Source of the DNA: Pseudorasbora parva
Taxonomy: Eukaryota; Chordata; Actinopteri; Cypriniformes; Gobionidae
Assembly: GCF_024679245.1 (NCBI RefSeq)
Contig: NC_090173.1
Coordinates: forward strand, 13,581,501 to 13,645,500
DNA length: 64,000 nt
Direction: 5' to 3'
The translations under genes were made by a program, and so were the position numbers. This document shows positions 44,678 through 55,379 of the stretch, piece after piece. The notes under the pieces are model-generated. The model was not told the DNA's origin. It did no database searches and worked only from the letters and a program-made list of their open reading frames with translations. The stretch's first letter is position 1, and each line of letters opens with the position of its first letter.

Positions 44678-45330
44678 AGTTAGTAGGCCTCCCTAGGCCT
44701 CCCTGAGGGCCTGCTGGGGTGCAGCAGGCCTTGCCGGGCTTCCCTTGAGGGGGTTTTCCCGTGCTTCAGGTGTTAGACGGCAGGTAGTAGGCCTCACCAG
44801 GCCTCCCTGAGGGCCTGCTGTGGTAGCAGTAAGCCTCGTCTGGCTTCCCCCAAGGGGTCGTTCCTGGGCTTCAGTCACTGGATGATAGGTAGTAGGCCTC
44901 GCGGGGCCTCCCTGAGGGCCTGCTGGGATGCAGCAGGCCTCATCTGGCTTCCCCTGAGGGGGTACTCCAGGGAACTAGCGCTGGATAACAGTTCCTGGGC
45001 TCCAGTCACCAGATGGCAGGTAGCAGGCCTCACCAGGCCTCCCGGAGGGCCTGCGGGGTTGCAGCAGGCCTCATCTGGCTTCCCCTGAGGGGGTGGTCCA
45101 GGGCCTCGGCCACTGGGTGACAGGGATTAGGCCTCGCTAGGCCTCCCGGAGGATGAGCCCCGGTTCCCGGTTCCTATGACAGTGAGCATGGTTGCTAGCC
45201 AGGGCGGCTAGCATGATCTGCTATCAGGTAGCAGGCCTCACCAGGCCTCCCTGAGGTCGTTCCCTGGTCTCAGTGCCGGCTACGAGTAGCCTGGCAAGTA
45301 GTAGGCCCTGCGGGGCCTCCCAGGGGGAAG
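44678..45330. repeat. Minisatellite inside DIRS 3, about 105-130 bp units
   Basis: Five to six degenerate units each begin GTAGTAGGCCTC or GTAGCAGGCCTC, continue CAGGCCTCCCTGAGGGCCTG, and in most cases include CATCTGGCTTCCCCTGAGGG. Unit starts are near 44681, 44786, 44892, 45020, 45124, 45230 and 45299. Short open frames here (44218-45088) are products of the repeat. Confidence 0.75.
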
Positions 45331-46202
45331 GAGTTCCTATAGGAGACACATAACTGGGTCAAGCTGACAGCTAGTGGTTCCTGCCATCAGGCTTCGGCAC
45401 CTGATGGCGGGCGCATACTCTAGCACGACGAGTTTACACTGCTGCTATGCGGTCCCTACAGGACAGGGACCTGCATAGGTTGCCTACAGCATGGTACCTA
45501 CCAGGCAGGCTTAAGAGCTCCCCTCTTATGAGGGTTGTCTGTGAGCTTACGGCCGCCTGGGCCTGGTCAGTTGGTCGTAGGCCCCTCGGGGCCTCCCTGT
45601 GAGATCAGCCTGTAGGCCTTCTCAGGCCTCCTGAGCACCCCTGTAATGTATGTGCTCGGTAGATCCTAGGATCGAGCAGCTGACTCCCCTCGCTAGCAAG
45701 GGTAGGAAAGCACTACGCTGAGCGCTGTTCTCCAGGATAGCCCGTCTCTGAGTTCCGGCCTGAGGCGGACACTGCCAGTTCGCAGTCCCTCAGCTTGATG
45801 CCTCTCCAGAGGCGAGTTTCCAGAGGCTCTGTTGTTAACAGACTGGGCTGGCAGACGGAAGCGTCCCGCATAGTGACGCCAGGTCAAGCCTCCCTGGTGG
45901 CATTCGGTGAAGTTCTTCCCGAATAGTGACTGGCTGGGGCGTCCTCGGGTCCCCTAGCCACATTCCCTTAAAGGAACCCCTTCTGTCGAACAGGTTGGTT
46001 CCAGGCCTTTGAGCGGCCGGGGTAGGGTACATGAAGGTGCCCCAAGGCCACAGCTCGGGCTATGACCGTAGGGAATGCTGTCACTGACAGCCTAATGTGA
46101 CCAGAGAGGGAGTGGTTATGGCATTTCAGTTGAATTTGCTTGTCCTGACAGTTGTCACTGCCAGTAGGCATGCACTCCCCTCGGCATGGCGGCGTGGGTA
46201 TA

Positions 46203-46318
46203 TCGTTCCCCATAGCGTCAGCTGACGCAGCTCGAGTTCCCTTTCGAAAGGGAACGTCCCTGGTTACGAATGTAACCTTAGTTCCCTGAGAACAGGGAAC
46301 GAGACGCTGCGTCACTTT
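46203..46318. repeat. Internal complementary region of DIRS 3
   Basis: Near-perfect complement of the left tip (CGTTCCCCATAGCGTCAGCT through CGAAAGGGAAC) fused to that of the right tip (GTCCCTGGTTACGAATGTAA through GACGCTGCGTCA). Strongest such region in the window. Confidence 0.88.
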
Positions 46319-47239
46319 TGCCATGCCTCGGGGCCTGCCTGCGAACAGTCCCTTCAGACGAAGAAGCTGGTGTCATGTTTGCAAGGCGCCCTTATATACT
46401 TCCTGGTCGCACCTTGATGACATCATAGGCTGTCGCCGGTCAATAGGATTGCTGTGGTTTGATAGTAGTTCAGACACCGGTCACGCTGGAGGCGTTCCCC
46501 ATAGCGTCAGCTGACGCAGCGTCTCGTTCCCTGTTCTCAGGGAACTAAGGTTACATTCGTAACCAGGGACGTTTTTTGTTGGTTTAACTTAAAAAAGTAA
46601 GTTACCTGGTTGCCTTAAAATTTTGAGTTCATTGAAATTAAAAATTTGAGTTGATACAATGAAGGAAATTTGTTTAATAAATAGAAACTCAAAAATATTA
46701 TTGTATCTGAACCACATAAAAATGTTGATAAATCATGAAAATAGCACTATTTGGCATGTTTCACTGAATCATCAGAAATAAAACACACAATTACCCACTA
46801 TGCTTACAAAACCTTTTAATAAAGGTTGTCGAAGCTCAAAACATGTTCATTGTATTAACTCAAAATTTTAATTTCAATGAACTCAAAATTTTAAGGCAAC
46901 CAGGTAGCTTTTTTTCTAAATAATTTTTTACAGTGCACAAACTAAATTGAAATACACCGGGCTAGCCACTGCCTTCATTATATAGGCCGGGGTGTGATTG
47001 CTTGTTCTGAATTAGCATGTTTCTGCTGCAACTTAGTACAATACAATCATGTGACGCTACAAGAATATGTGCGACTAGGTTGTGATGTGTGAAATACATT
47101 TGGGGGACATAAAATCACTGTTAAGTAGCTTAATATGATTTGAACTTTTTTTATGATGATCAAACTTTGGTCCATTAATGAAATTAACTGCTGATTATGT
47201 TTTCTGACATATTATTGTTTTAAACAAAAAAATAAACAA

Positions 47240-47420
47240 TTGTAACACTTTACAATAAGGTTTTATTAGATAACATTAGTTAATGCATTAATTAACATGA
47301 ACTAACCATGAAGTAACGTCTGTTCAGCATTAGTTAGGGTTACCATTATCTTTGTTAACATAAAAAATAAAATAAAAAATACAACAGTTTTACAAATTCT
47401 AAATATCACTTCAATAGTGC
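47240..47420. repeat. Dispersed repeat, ACTTTACAATAAGG type
   Basis: TAACACTTTACAATAAGG followed by ACATTAGTTAATGCATTAA is a very common teleost non-autonomous element end. No partner end recognised before DIRS 4. Confidence 0.45.
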
Positions 47421-47475
47421 ATAGATTTAATAAATATATTGTTCTCGTTTTGGCAAATTCTATGTGAGTTTTGTT

Positions 47476-48710
47476 GTTCCCTTTTGGGGAACTCGAGCTG
47501 CGTCGAAACGCTGTGAGAACGCCTCTGCGTTAATGCGTCGTGAAGCGCATGTAGAACCAATCCATCGGGAGATCGATCGATGACGTCATCGACCGGAGAC
47601 TATAAAAGGTCCGCGAACACAAACAGGAACTAGCTTCTGTGCCTTCAGTAAGCGATCTGTGTGAACCTGTCTGTCTATTTGGTGTTTTTGTCTGTCCATT
47701 AGAGAGAATTTTCCACCTTTGTTAAATATATCTGATATATATTTTATAACATAAAGAGAAAAAGGAGATTATGGCGAGTGAACAGCATTTCACAGTGTGT
47801 TCATCCCTGCCCTCAAAAAATATATAGTTTGCGTGTGGGAAACACACTCATTGTGTATGGCTGTTTGGGAGCACAGCACGCTCAGGCAGCCCTTGAGGGG
47901 GCCGCTTGCGAGCATTTTTTGAGCGGCTTCCATTAAGAATGCTGCGCTCCCGCCAGGCACTCTTCGAGGAGGGTGCTTCGGCTCGTGTTCCCCGCGGCTC
48001 GGTCCCGCTGCTGCCGAGGCAGAGCGGTGGCTTCAGTCGTGGGGTTCACACATGGACTTTACAGAGGGGTTTGAGATGGGCCCAGCCTTATCTCAGCCCT
48101 CACCTGTATCGTCCAGTGCCTCATCTCGGGGTTTGGAAGCCCGCTCTGCGGTTTCTTCCTCCCCGGGCGGGGCACCGGTGCTCCAACTATCCAGCTCTGA
48201 GGAGGTGGACATTGAGAGCATCGCGACTGAAGATTCGCCACTTCAGTCACCCGCTAGTGAGTTGAGGTTCTCACGAGAGCTGTGGCCAGGTTAAATATAA
48301 AAATAAAAAACGACTGGCTGGCGGAAATATCTGAATCCCATCGAAATCAGAGAAAACGAAATTAGATGAGCGATTCCTGCCCTCTCGTGCAAAGCATCAA
48401 AAAAAAAAAAAAAAACTAAGAAAAAGTGTCCTGCCGTTCTTCCCTGACCTGCACACCGAGGTGTCTAGGTCATGGAGGAAACCGGTATCATATAGAGTGT
48501 TCAGCCCACATACAAATTCATATAGTAATATATTTGGGCTGAGACACTATGGTTATGGGGCGATGCCGAAGATCGAAGAGACGCTTGCGAGCTATCTCAG
48601 CTGCATCGTCCCTGGCATTTCCCCTCCGAAGGAAATCGGTGCTTACCTCAGCACACGGTACCCGTTTTCCTTCGGTGCCCACAGGGCTCTGTCTGAGAGA
48701 ATGTGAAGGG
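47476..48710 (+). mobile_element. DIRS-type element 4, truncated
   Basis: The left inverted repeat begins GTTCCCTTTTGGGGAACTCG and includes GCTGCGTCGAAACGCTG, GATGACGTCATCGACCGG and CTATAAAAGG, in the same layout as the other three. Gag follows. No Pol, internal complementary region or right repeat is present; the element stops between 48710 and 48935, where the ART-flank block begins. The sequence closest to it is DIRS 1. Confidence 0.75.
47906..48706 (+). pseudogene. gag: DIRS 4 Gag fragment
   Basis: Shares with DIRS 1 Gag the strings MLRSRQALFEEG (near 47940), GLEARSAVSSSPGG (near 48130), SSSEEVDIESI (near 48195), FFPDLHTEVSRSW-like FPDLHTEVSRSW (near 48440) and GYGAMPKIEETLASYLS (48550-48600). 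An A-rich insertion at 48397-48416 and frameshifts interrupt it. The C-terminal Gag block is missing. Confidence 0.7.
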
Positions 48711-50040
48711 GGGAACAGGGTTCAAGTCATGTGACCAGATAACAATCTGATTGAAGTTGCCACAGTTTTCCAAAGATGCTGCCTGTCTCATTTCGACTGG
48801 GTCATTAAACTGTCTGAGGTGTCAGCTTCTCCAGACTCGTTGGCATCGGGCCCCTAATTTATATGTGGCTAAAAGCTATCCACCCTACACATCAGAATTG
48901 ACTCATCTTTGATCCTGATGAGAGAGACTCCAGACGCTACACCATCATTCAGTTCATTCTTATTTAGAACACTAAATCATTTGTACATCAGTAGATGTAT
49001 CTTTAAAAAACATTAAGATCTTAAGAATGAATACAGTTGCAGCAATGAGAGAGACAGACATGCAACTCCTGTATTGAATTAATTAGAATAATAATAGTTG
49101 TGATTATTAATAATAGTGCTGAATAAGAATAGAAACATCACTTTGTTATTATGCCGTTCAGCTTAAAAAATGCACTTCCCATGATGCTTTGGAAAGAGTA
49201 AGAGCTGTGAGAAACAGATCAGAGGAACTAAGATACTGATTCAGCGTGTGCTGCAGAAATAATTAAATCCTTGTATAATACTGCTCAAAACAGTTAGTAT
49301 TTTAATTCAAGTTGTCTGTTGTCATCATTGCATGCTAAGAAGAAAAGACACAACATTTCCAGTAGTTTTTGATAGCGTGAAAAGCAAACTTGTGTGGTTT
49401 TGTTTCTCTGTTCACAGTGGTAATGACACTTACTCTGGGGTTTTCAGAGTTGAAGTGAAAAAGGGTCAGTTTAAACATGCAGAAATGTGCTTCTTGATGT
49501 TTTTTCTCCAAGGAACGAACATTGACTTTATAACATCATTATTCAGTTCAATTCACATTTATTTGTATAGCACTTTTCACAATACATATTGTTTCAAGAA
49601 GCTTTACAGAAAACGCATGTGCCTACATTACGATTTAGAGTGATCTGTTGGTGACTGTGCCCAAGTTACGCGTTTCAGAAATGTACATGTACAAATCATG
49701 CAGTTGGCTAACAATGTATTCATTTAAACAAAGTATTAATTTTAGGCAGAAACAATGAGCTCATAGAAGTAAAGAATGCATGTTAAAAAATTTGTATGTT
49801 GGTGTCACCTGAAGTCTTCACAGGAGTTGGAGTCATCTATTTGCAGGTGTTGAGGCGTCTGAAATCTTAGTAAGAAGATGGATCCAAACTGGAGCTGATG
49901 GACTCTCTATCTAATCTGCCGCGAGCGTAGTCTAGCAACTCTCAAAACACTTCTGAGCTGTAAAAACCAAACTCTGGTCAGGCCAATCACACTGTATATA
50001 GAGTCGGTGGGCGGGCTTAACATAATGACGGCAGATTCAA

Positions 50041-50170
50041 GTGGCGACGGTTCTCCACGTGCTACTTATAAGCAAAGAAGCTGAAGAACGGCAGCCTTTC
50101 GAATCAACTTTGGCCACGACTCTTGAAGACTTGGAGTTAAGCTTTTCTTTGAGAAAAGAACAAAGAATGC
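50041..50170 (+). pseudogene. RecQ-like helicase N-terminal fragment, copy 3
   Basis: The frame reads TVLHVLLISKEAEERQPFES then TLATTLEDLELSFSLRKEQR, after which it enters the GC-rich minisatellite and loses any likeness. LRKEQ is placed as in fish RecQ-type helicases just ahead of the nucleotide-binding loop, which is not present. The frame has no clear ATG (GTG at 50041). It is better preserved than copy 1, and both could derive from a repeated helicase-like gene or element. Confidence 0.4.
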
Positions 50171-50879
50171 CTCTGAAACAGGCACAGGGACCCCCGGGAC
50201 AGGGACCCACAGGGCGCCACCGGCACAGGGTCCCCCGGTACACGATCCACCAGAACACGATCCACTGGCACAGGGACCACCTGGCCCTGTGCCTTTCCCA
50301 AGCATGCAGGACTGCAATCATGAAGCATCCCATCACAGCCCTGCAGGCCGTGACTGAAAACATTTGAAATAGTTTGACTCTTGGCTGTTTATGATAGTTT
50401 GTGGTCTTTGTAACAGTGTTTTACGAAAACACATAATTTGTTGCTAAGAAAGTCAGAAACAAAGATGATTCTGCGATTTTTATCGCGTCAGGGGTTATTC
50501 TTTTGCCGTAAGTCAACTTGTGAAGACCCTCTGCTGGAAGGTAGTTATTTTAGTTTTTAAAGTTTTAAATATGGATATTTTTCTCACACAAACGCATCGC
50601 TTTGCTTCAGAAGGCCTTTATAACCCACTGGATATATTTTATGATGGATAGATGTACTTTTACAGACTTAAAACATATCAGCCATTCACTGCCATTATAA
50701 AGCTTGGAAGAACCAGGACATTTTTAATATGACTCCGATTTGTCTGAAAGAAGAATGTCATCTACACTTAGGGTACACTTAGGGCTAATTTTCATTTTTG
50801 GGTGAACTATCCCTTTAAGTTTAGATCTTAGTTAAATTAGGACATTTAAGTAGCTTATAAATATGCATTTGAAAAAAAA

Positions 50880-50903
50880 AAAAAATAAAAAAATAATAAT
50901 AAT

Positions 50904-50967
<64 letters not shown>
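50880..50967. repeat. A-rich and (TA)n microsatellite
   Basis: An A run and (AAT)n lead into about 28 TA units. Copy 1 has only a short (AT)n at the same place (11321-11332), so it expanded after duplication. Confidence 0.9.
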
Positions 50968-50972
<5 letters not shown>

Positions 50973-51196
50973 ACATTGAGACAAACAAATATCAGTCAGT
51001 GAAAGTTGCTTTTAGTTAAAAAGAAAAAGGAAAAATCAAACATGGATTTTAGTCTGGGACCATTTTAATTCTTGTCTGTGAAACAGGGGAAAGTTTACCA
51101 GTTTATTCTTGGTTTATTGGTATCATACGTTTAAAAACATCTGCTCTAAGAGGTTTAGCATTGAAAGAGACAAAAGAAACAGCAGACAAAATGCAT

Positions 51197-51250
51197 ATGT
51201 TTAGAACATCTTTATTGAAATTCAAATGTGTTACGATGGAGCAAGTATTT
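51197..51250 (-). pseudogene. ART-like relic in block 3
   Basis: Counterpart of the 11555-11610 relic: GTTTAGAACATCTTTATTGA then CAAATGTGTTACGATGGAG. Frame destroyed. Confidence 0.35.
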
Positions 51251-51622
51251 ATCTATCTATCTATTTATCTGTTTAGCTGCATGAAACAGTTCAGCTCAAC
51301 TGATAATGCAGCACCTCTGAAGGGCTGGTGTATTTGTGGTTTCACAAAAACAAGCACAAATTCTTCCTGTTTGTCACTAAACAATTAAAGTCTGTGTAAT
51401 AAGACAAGATCAAGTAGCCTACATAAGACAAGTATTTTTTTATTGAACTGCTAGCCTGTATTGGTGTATGTTAGCATGTTAAAAAATTAAACAGAATGTT
51501 AATGTATATAAAAATATATAAACCTGTGGCTTGTAGTATGAGGGCAGTTGAACAAACTTAGTGTGCATACCCCAGTGTGTCACGTCACAACATAAAAAAA
51601 CTAAGGTGAAGACTCAGATGCG

Positions 51623-52141
51623 TAGTGATGGCCAAATGAGGCTTCCTGAACCACTGAGGCTTTCCAGCCCATTGCTTCACCAAAAGGTTCATTTACCTGA
51701 AGCCTCATGAAACAGTGTGCTCTCTAGTGACACCTGCTGTGCAAAGCAATGCATCGCACACAAATCTTTTTATCCTGAGCAACCAAATTATCATAGTGTG
51801 GGCACACCCTTTTTCTATTGCCTGTGTATTAATAAAGTATTTTACTCTGCTTGTATTAACCTATGTACACACAACTCACACAAACACACAACTTTGTGTT
51901 CAACTATTCAGTAGTTCTTTGGGTTAGTGATGACAGTGAATGCCCAGAATGATTGTAAATAAATTATTGTGAGTGCAGTGCTTATGGGACTGGAATTGTG
52001 GAACAGGGATGGGAAAAGCTTTCCCTAATACAGTCTAGTCTTATAATAATATTAATAATAATAACAGTAATAATAATAATAATAATAGCAATAATATATA
52101 TATATATATAATAATAACACTAGGCCTACTACTAATATAGG

Positions 52142-52220
<79 letters not shown>

Positions 52221-52928
52221 CGTAGTATAGGTATTACAACTAGATATAGGCTAATTTACTCTAATAATCTACTGAACTGTGTATTATTTACTCTAATAAT
52301 CTACTAAACTAAGTATAATGTAATATAATATATAATACAAGCTATGATATATAATGATATCGTTACTACATACAACCAACACCTGAACACCAATGCAAAT
52401 GCCTACTGCAAACCCCACAAGAGCCGCGAGGTTTCGAACCACTTTTATCCGAAAGCGATCCTCAGAATGAAGCAATGACGTATTCAACAGAAAACGAGGC
52501 CTCGTTTGTCATCTTCACGTGATTTTCACGGAAACGATACAAGCCTCGAATCGGGGCTTCACCTGGAACGCCCCTTTTTGCTCGACACAAGGTCTGGATA
52601 GTGATGGGACATCTGAAGCGAGGACGTATTCAAGAACTACTGAATAGTTGAACACAAAGTTGTGTGTTTGTGTGAGTTGTGTGTACATAGGTTAATACAA
52701 GCAGAGTAAAATACTTTATTAATACACAGGCAATAGAAAAAGGGTGTGCACACACTATGATAATTTGGTTGCTCAGGATAAAAAGATTTGTGTGCGATGC
52801 ATTGCTTTGCACAGCAGGTGTCACTAGAGAGCACACTGTTTCATGAGGCTTCAGGAAAATGAACCTTTTGGTGAACCAATGGGCTGGAAAGCCTCAGTGG
52901 TTCAGGAAGCCTCATTTGGCCATCACTA
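51623..52928. mobile_element. hAT-like element with 296-bp inverted arms
   Basis: 51623-51918 and 52632-52928 are nearly perfect reverse complements: both give the same translation (NQIIIV and HPFSIACVLIKYF stretches) on opposite strands. This is far longer than usual hAT terminal repeats. The right arm lies inside a second, shorter inverted pair (52599-52623 with 52938-52962), so two copies in opposite orientation may have inserted side by side. Confidence 0.7.
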
Positions 52929-54071
52929 GCTCCGGAGCCTCGCTTCAGATGTCCCATCACTAGGGATGGCTGACGCGAACCTGACGTTTCGACACTGTGT
53001 CGAGATCCCAAAGCGCAAATGATTTGAAACGCTGCTCCGAACTGTGATTCGACACACCCATGTCACGTGACTGTGGCTAAACGAAGCACCGAGGTGTTTC
53101 ATCAGGTGTGCCTGTCAAGACTGCTTTGATTAAAAGGGGAGGGAACAAACCACACAGTCACACATCTGAATGAACCTCATTCCCCACAGTTTAAAAGTGA
53201 AGTTAATCCATCCTCACCTCCTGGGTTTTTGTGAGAGATATTTTGTGATATAAGTGAGATTTATAGTGCACTTTGGTTAGTTATATTTAGGCTAGATTTA
53301 AACGAGATATATTGACTGATAGGTAGAGACAATGACACAGAGTTAGGATAGATATAGGCTAGTGACACATTCATATAGGCTACATTATAGATATAGAATA
53401 TAGAAGATATTCATAGCTGATATAAATAGATATGGAGGCTCCACATAAGAGATGCGGTACATCTGGTGTGGGAGCATTTCCATTTGGAAACACCACATAA
53501 AGTGAGATGTGTGTATTGTGTATCGTACATGCCCAGAATGCATGATCAAATAACTTAATTTTCAGTAATTTTTCCTTATTTGTATGTACTTGCTAAAAAC
53601 ATATTTGTGCATGCTAGCAACAAGTGTCCCTTATGAGAGGATTTATTCAAAGGCTGTAAAAATGATATGTAAAATAACAAAAAAGAAGTCGACTAAGTCC
53701 TTCAACAGCAGAGCAATTCATATCTTGCATAAAATGTTATGTAACAAATGACACATTGTGGCTTTATTTCTTTTAATATTTAATTTTAATCTTACTTTTT
53801 CATGATTTTTTAAATAAAAATAGTTATTTACAATGAGGAGCCTAAAGGTTACAAGACCAAGTAGATGTCAGACAGATGTTAAAAACGTTTATTTTTTATT
53901 TGTACAAACAGTAGATCACTGTCAAGGTTATGTCAGATAAATACACGCTGGTGACCACTAGATGGCGTCGTGGAGACGGGTGTCGGGTGTTGTTTCGAAG
54001 CTTCGGCACATTTGCTTCAACTGTTTCAGTGCTTCACAAAGCCTCGGTCTGCCCATCACTAACCATCACTA
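51623..54071. mobile_element. Nested hAT-type cluster with 8-bp target duplication
   Basis: Inserted in the LTR with CAGATGCG duplicated exactly on both sides (51615-51622 and 54072-54079), the 8-bp signature of hAT transposons. The outer ends are TAGTGATGG and CCATCACTA. Further internal ends of the same kind occur at 52599 (TAGTGATGGGACATC), 52928, 52962 and 54060, so several related elements are stacked. No transposase is encoded. A (TA)n tract of about 72 bp is at 52143-52214. Confidence 0.85.
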
Positions 54072-54859
54072 CAGATGCGCAAAGATGTGATTTATTATGA
54101 AAATAAACATAAATACAAAATAAAAACCCACGAGGGGGAAAAACACATAATCAGAACTGTAACATAACTCTAACATACCAACAGAGAAATCACGGGGAAC
54201 CGGAAGACGCAGACATAACATACAAGGATCCAACACAGACTGACAAACACAAGGAGCTTATAAGGGGAAGAAATCAAGAGGGAACAGGTGGGAGAAATCA
54301 ACACTAATCAGATAACAAGGGGGAGGGATCAGACAATGACAGGAGCACATGCAAGACATGACAAAACCCACATGTGCACACAAGACAGGACAGGCATGTG
54401 ACACCAGTGGTGGGAAACTATGCCATACTGATGGAGAACCCGGGAATACTCCAAATAAAAGGACACAGGTATGTTTTACCAATTGAAGGCAAAGGAAATG
54501 GGTAGTGACATGGGATATTGTTACAATAATATATTTTATAAAAAAAGCATTAACAACTTTCTTGTTAGACATGTCCAACATTGTTCTCCAAAGCCAGGTT
54601 TCATGGGAACAAGGCAGGCCGGCTGCAACTCAGGAGGTAATTTAAACCCACCTCAAATTCACAACTCGGACACCACGCGTACACACATCATAAGGAAAAA
54701 CACAGAATAAGCGGCTAGCCTCCGCCATTCCACACCAGCTCCTGGAGGGAAAAGGCACAAACATTAACAAGAGATTGCAACCAAAAATGTACACAAATTA
54801 CACTAAATAATAAAAGAAAACCAAAAGAAGGTTTACAGACACTGTGCACCGTCTCTTTC

Positions 54860-55173
54860 ATGAGTTCACACTCACATATAATTTATAGAGAGTAAATTTA
54901 AATGCGTATTTAGCGTGCTGTCCGGGGGGAGAGCTTCGAGCTCGGACTTCGACCCGAACCCAGAGTACCCCCCTGTATGTAAGTAGTGATTTGGAACTAA
55001 ACAGAGCAAAAAGTGGAGAAGGGGTGATGGAGGGATGCTGATAAACTGTCAACAAAATGGAGGTAAGAAAGCTGTGTATATATACACCTCTTTTGTTAAT
55101 TAGCTGAGTACTCTCCACCTGTGTCAATTATCTGAACGAGCTCCTCCTGAACCTTGTTAAATAAAAACATCAT
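54860..55173 (-). mobile_element. LTR-like insertion specific to block 3
   Basis: Absent from block 1, where GCTCTTTGGCGAC is continuous (12390-12402). On the minus strand it starts TGATGTTTTTATTTAAC, contains GTATATATACAC and ends GAACTCATG. TTT occurs on both sides. Probably a solo LTR; the target duplication is too short to be sure. Confidence 0.45.
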
Positions 55174-55379
55174 TTGGCGACATACAGCGAAAGCAGCGGG
55201 CAGCACCTAAAAGGCACCAGAAGAACAGGACAATGAGTGAATTTTAGGAAAAATTACACACCTGGTATTACCACACAGTATAATACTGTACACTGCAAAC
55301 AGAATCAAAATAAAAAGAAAGAAACAAATACATTTATGGACAGTCAAATTTGAGAGTAATGAATAGCCCATGAGCCATG

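Larger units (their letters stand above)
41576..46570 (+). mobile_element. DIRS-type element 3, non-coding
   Basis: The left repeat (41576-41780: GGGAACTCGAGCTGCGTCAG, GGAAGTATATAAGGGCGCC, GACACCAGCATCTTCGTC) is the reverse complement of 46338-46570. The internal complementary region (46203-46318) joins the complements of both tips at GGGAAC|GTCCC (46255/46256) and is almost perfect. The ends are therefore complete and well preserved, better than in DIRS 1 and 2. Yet 4.4 kb of interior has no Gag, RT or recombinase frame that I can find. A TATATAAGG promoter-like motif sits in each repeat. It looks like a non-autonomous derivative. Confidence 0.8.
41558..46935. mobile_element. MITE with CACTGTAAAAAA ends, split by DIRS 3
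   Basis: The left end CACTGTAAAAAAAA (41558) and right end TTTTTTACAGTG (about 46935) are inverted repeats of a common fish MITE type. GTTACCTGGTTGCC (46603) is mirrored by GGCAACCAGGTAGC (46895). DIRS 3 (41576-46570) lies just inside the left end. Without it the MITE would be roughly 380 bp. A related relic is at 28235-28420. Confidence 0.55.
51578..54403 (-). mobile_element. Solo LTR interrupted by hAT cluster
   Basis: Starts TGTCACGTCAC and ends ATGTGACA, with CCAGTG on both sides (51572-51577 and 54404-54409). Block 1 has a single CCAGTG at this point (11948-11956), an empty site. With the hAT insertion removed, the LTR is about 370 bp. On the minus strand it has CTTATAAGC (near 54252-54260), AATAAATCAC (54085-54105) and TG...CA ends. 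The target duplication shows a genuine insertion after the block duplicated. Confidence 0.85.

Noticed and set aside
44218..45088. Several 60-149 residue frames in the GC-rich part of DIRS 3
   Set aside because: They overlap on both strands and follow the GGCCTC minisatellite; no domain recognised.
51715..52836. Two matching 65-70 residue proteins on opposite strands as a gene pair
   Set aside because: They are the two arms of an inverted repeat read in mirror image.
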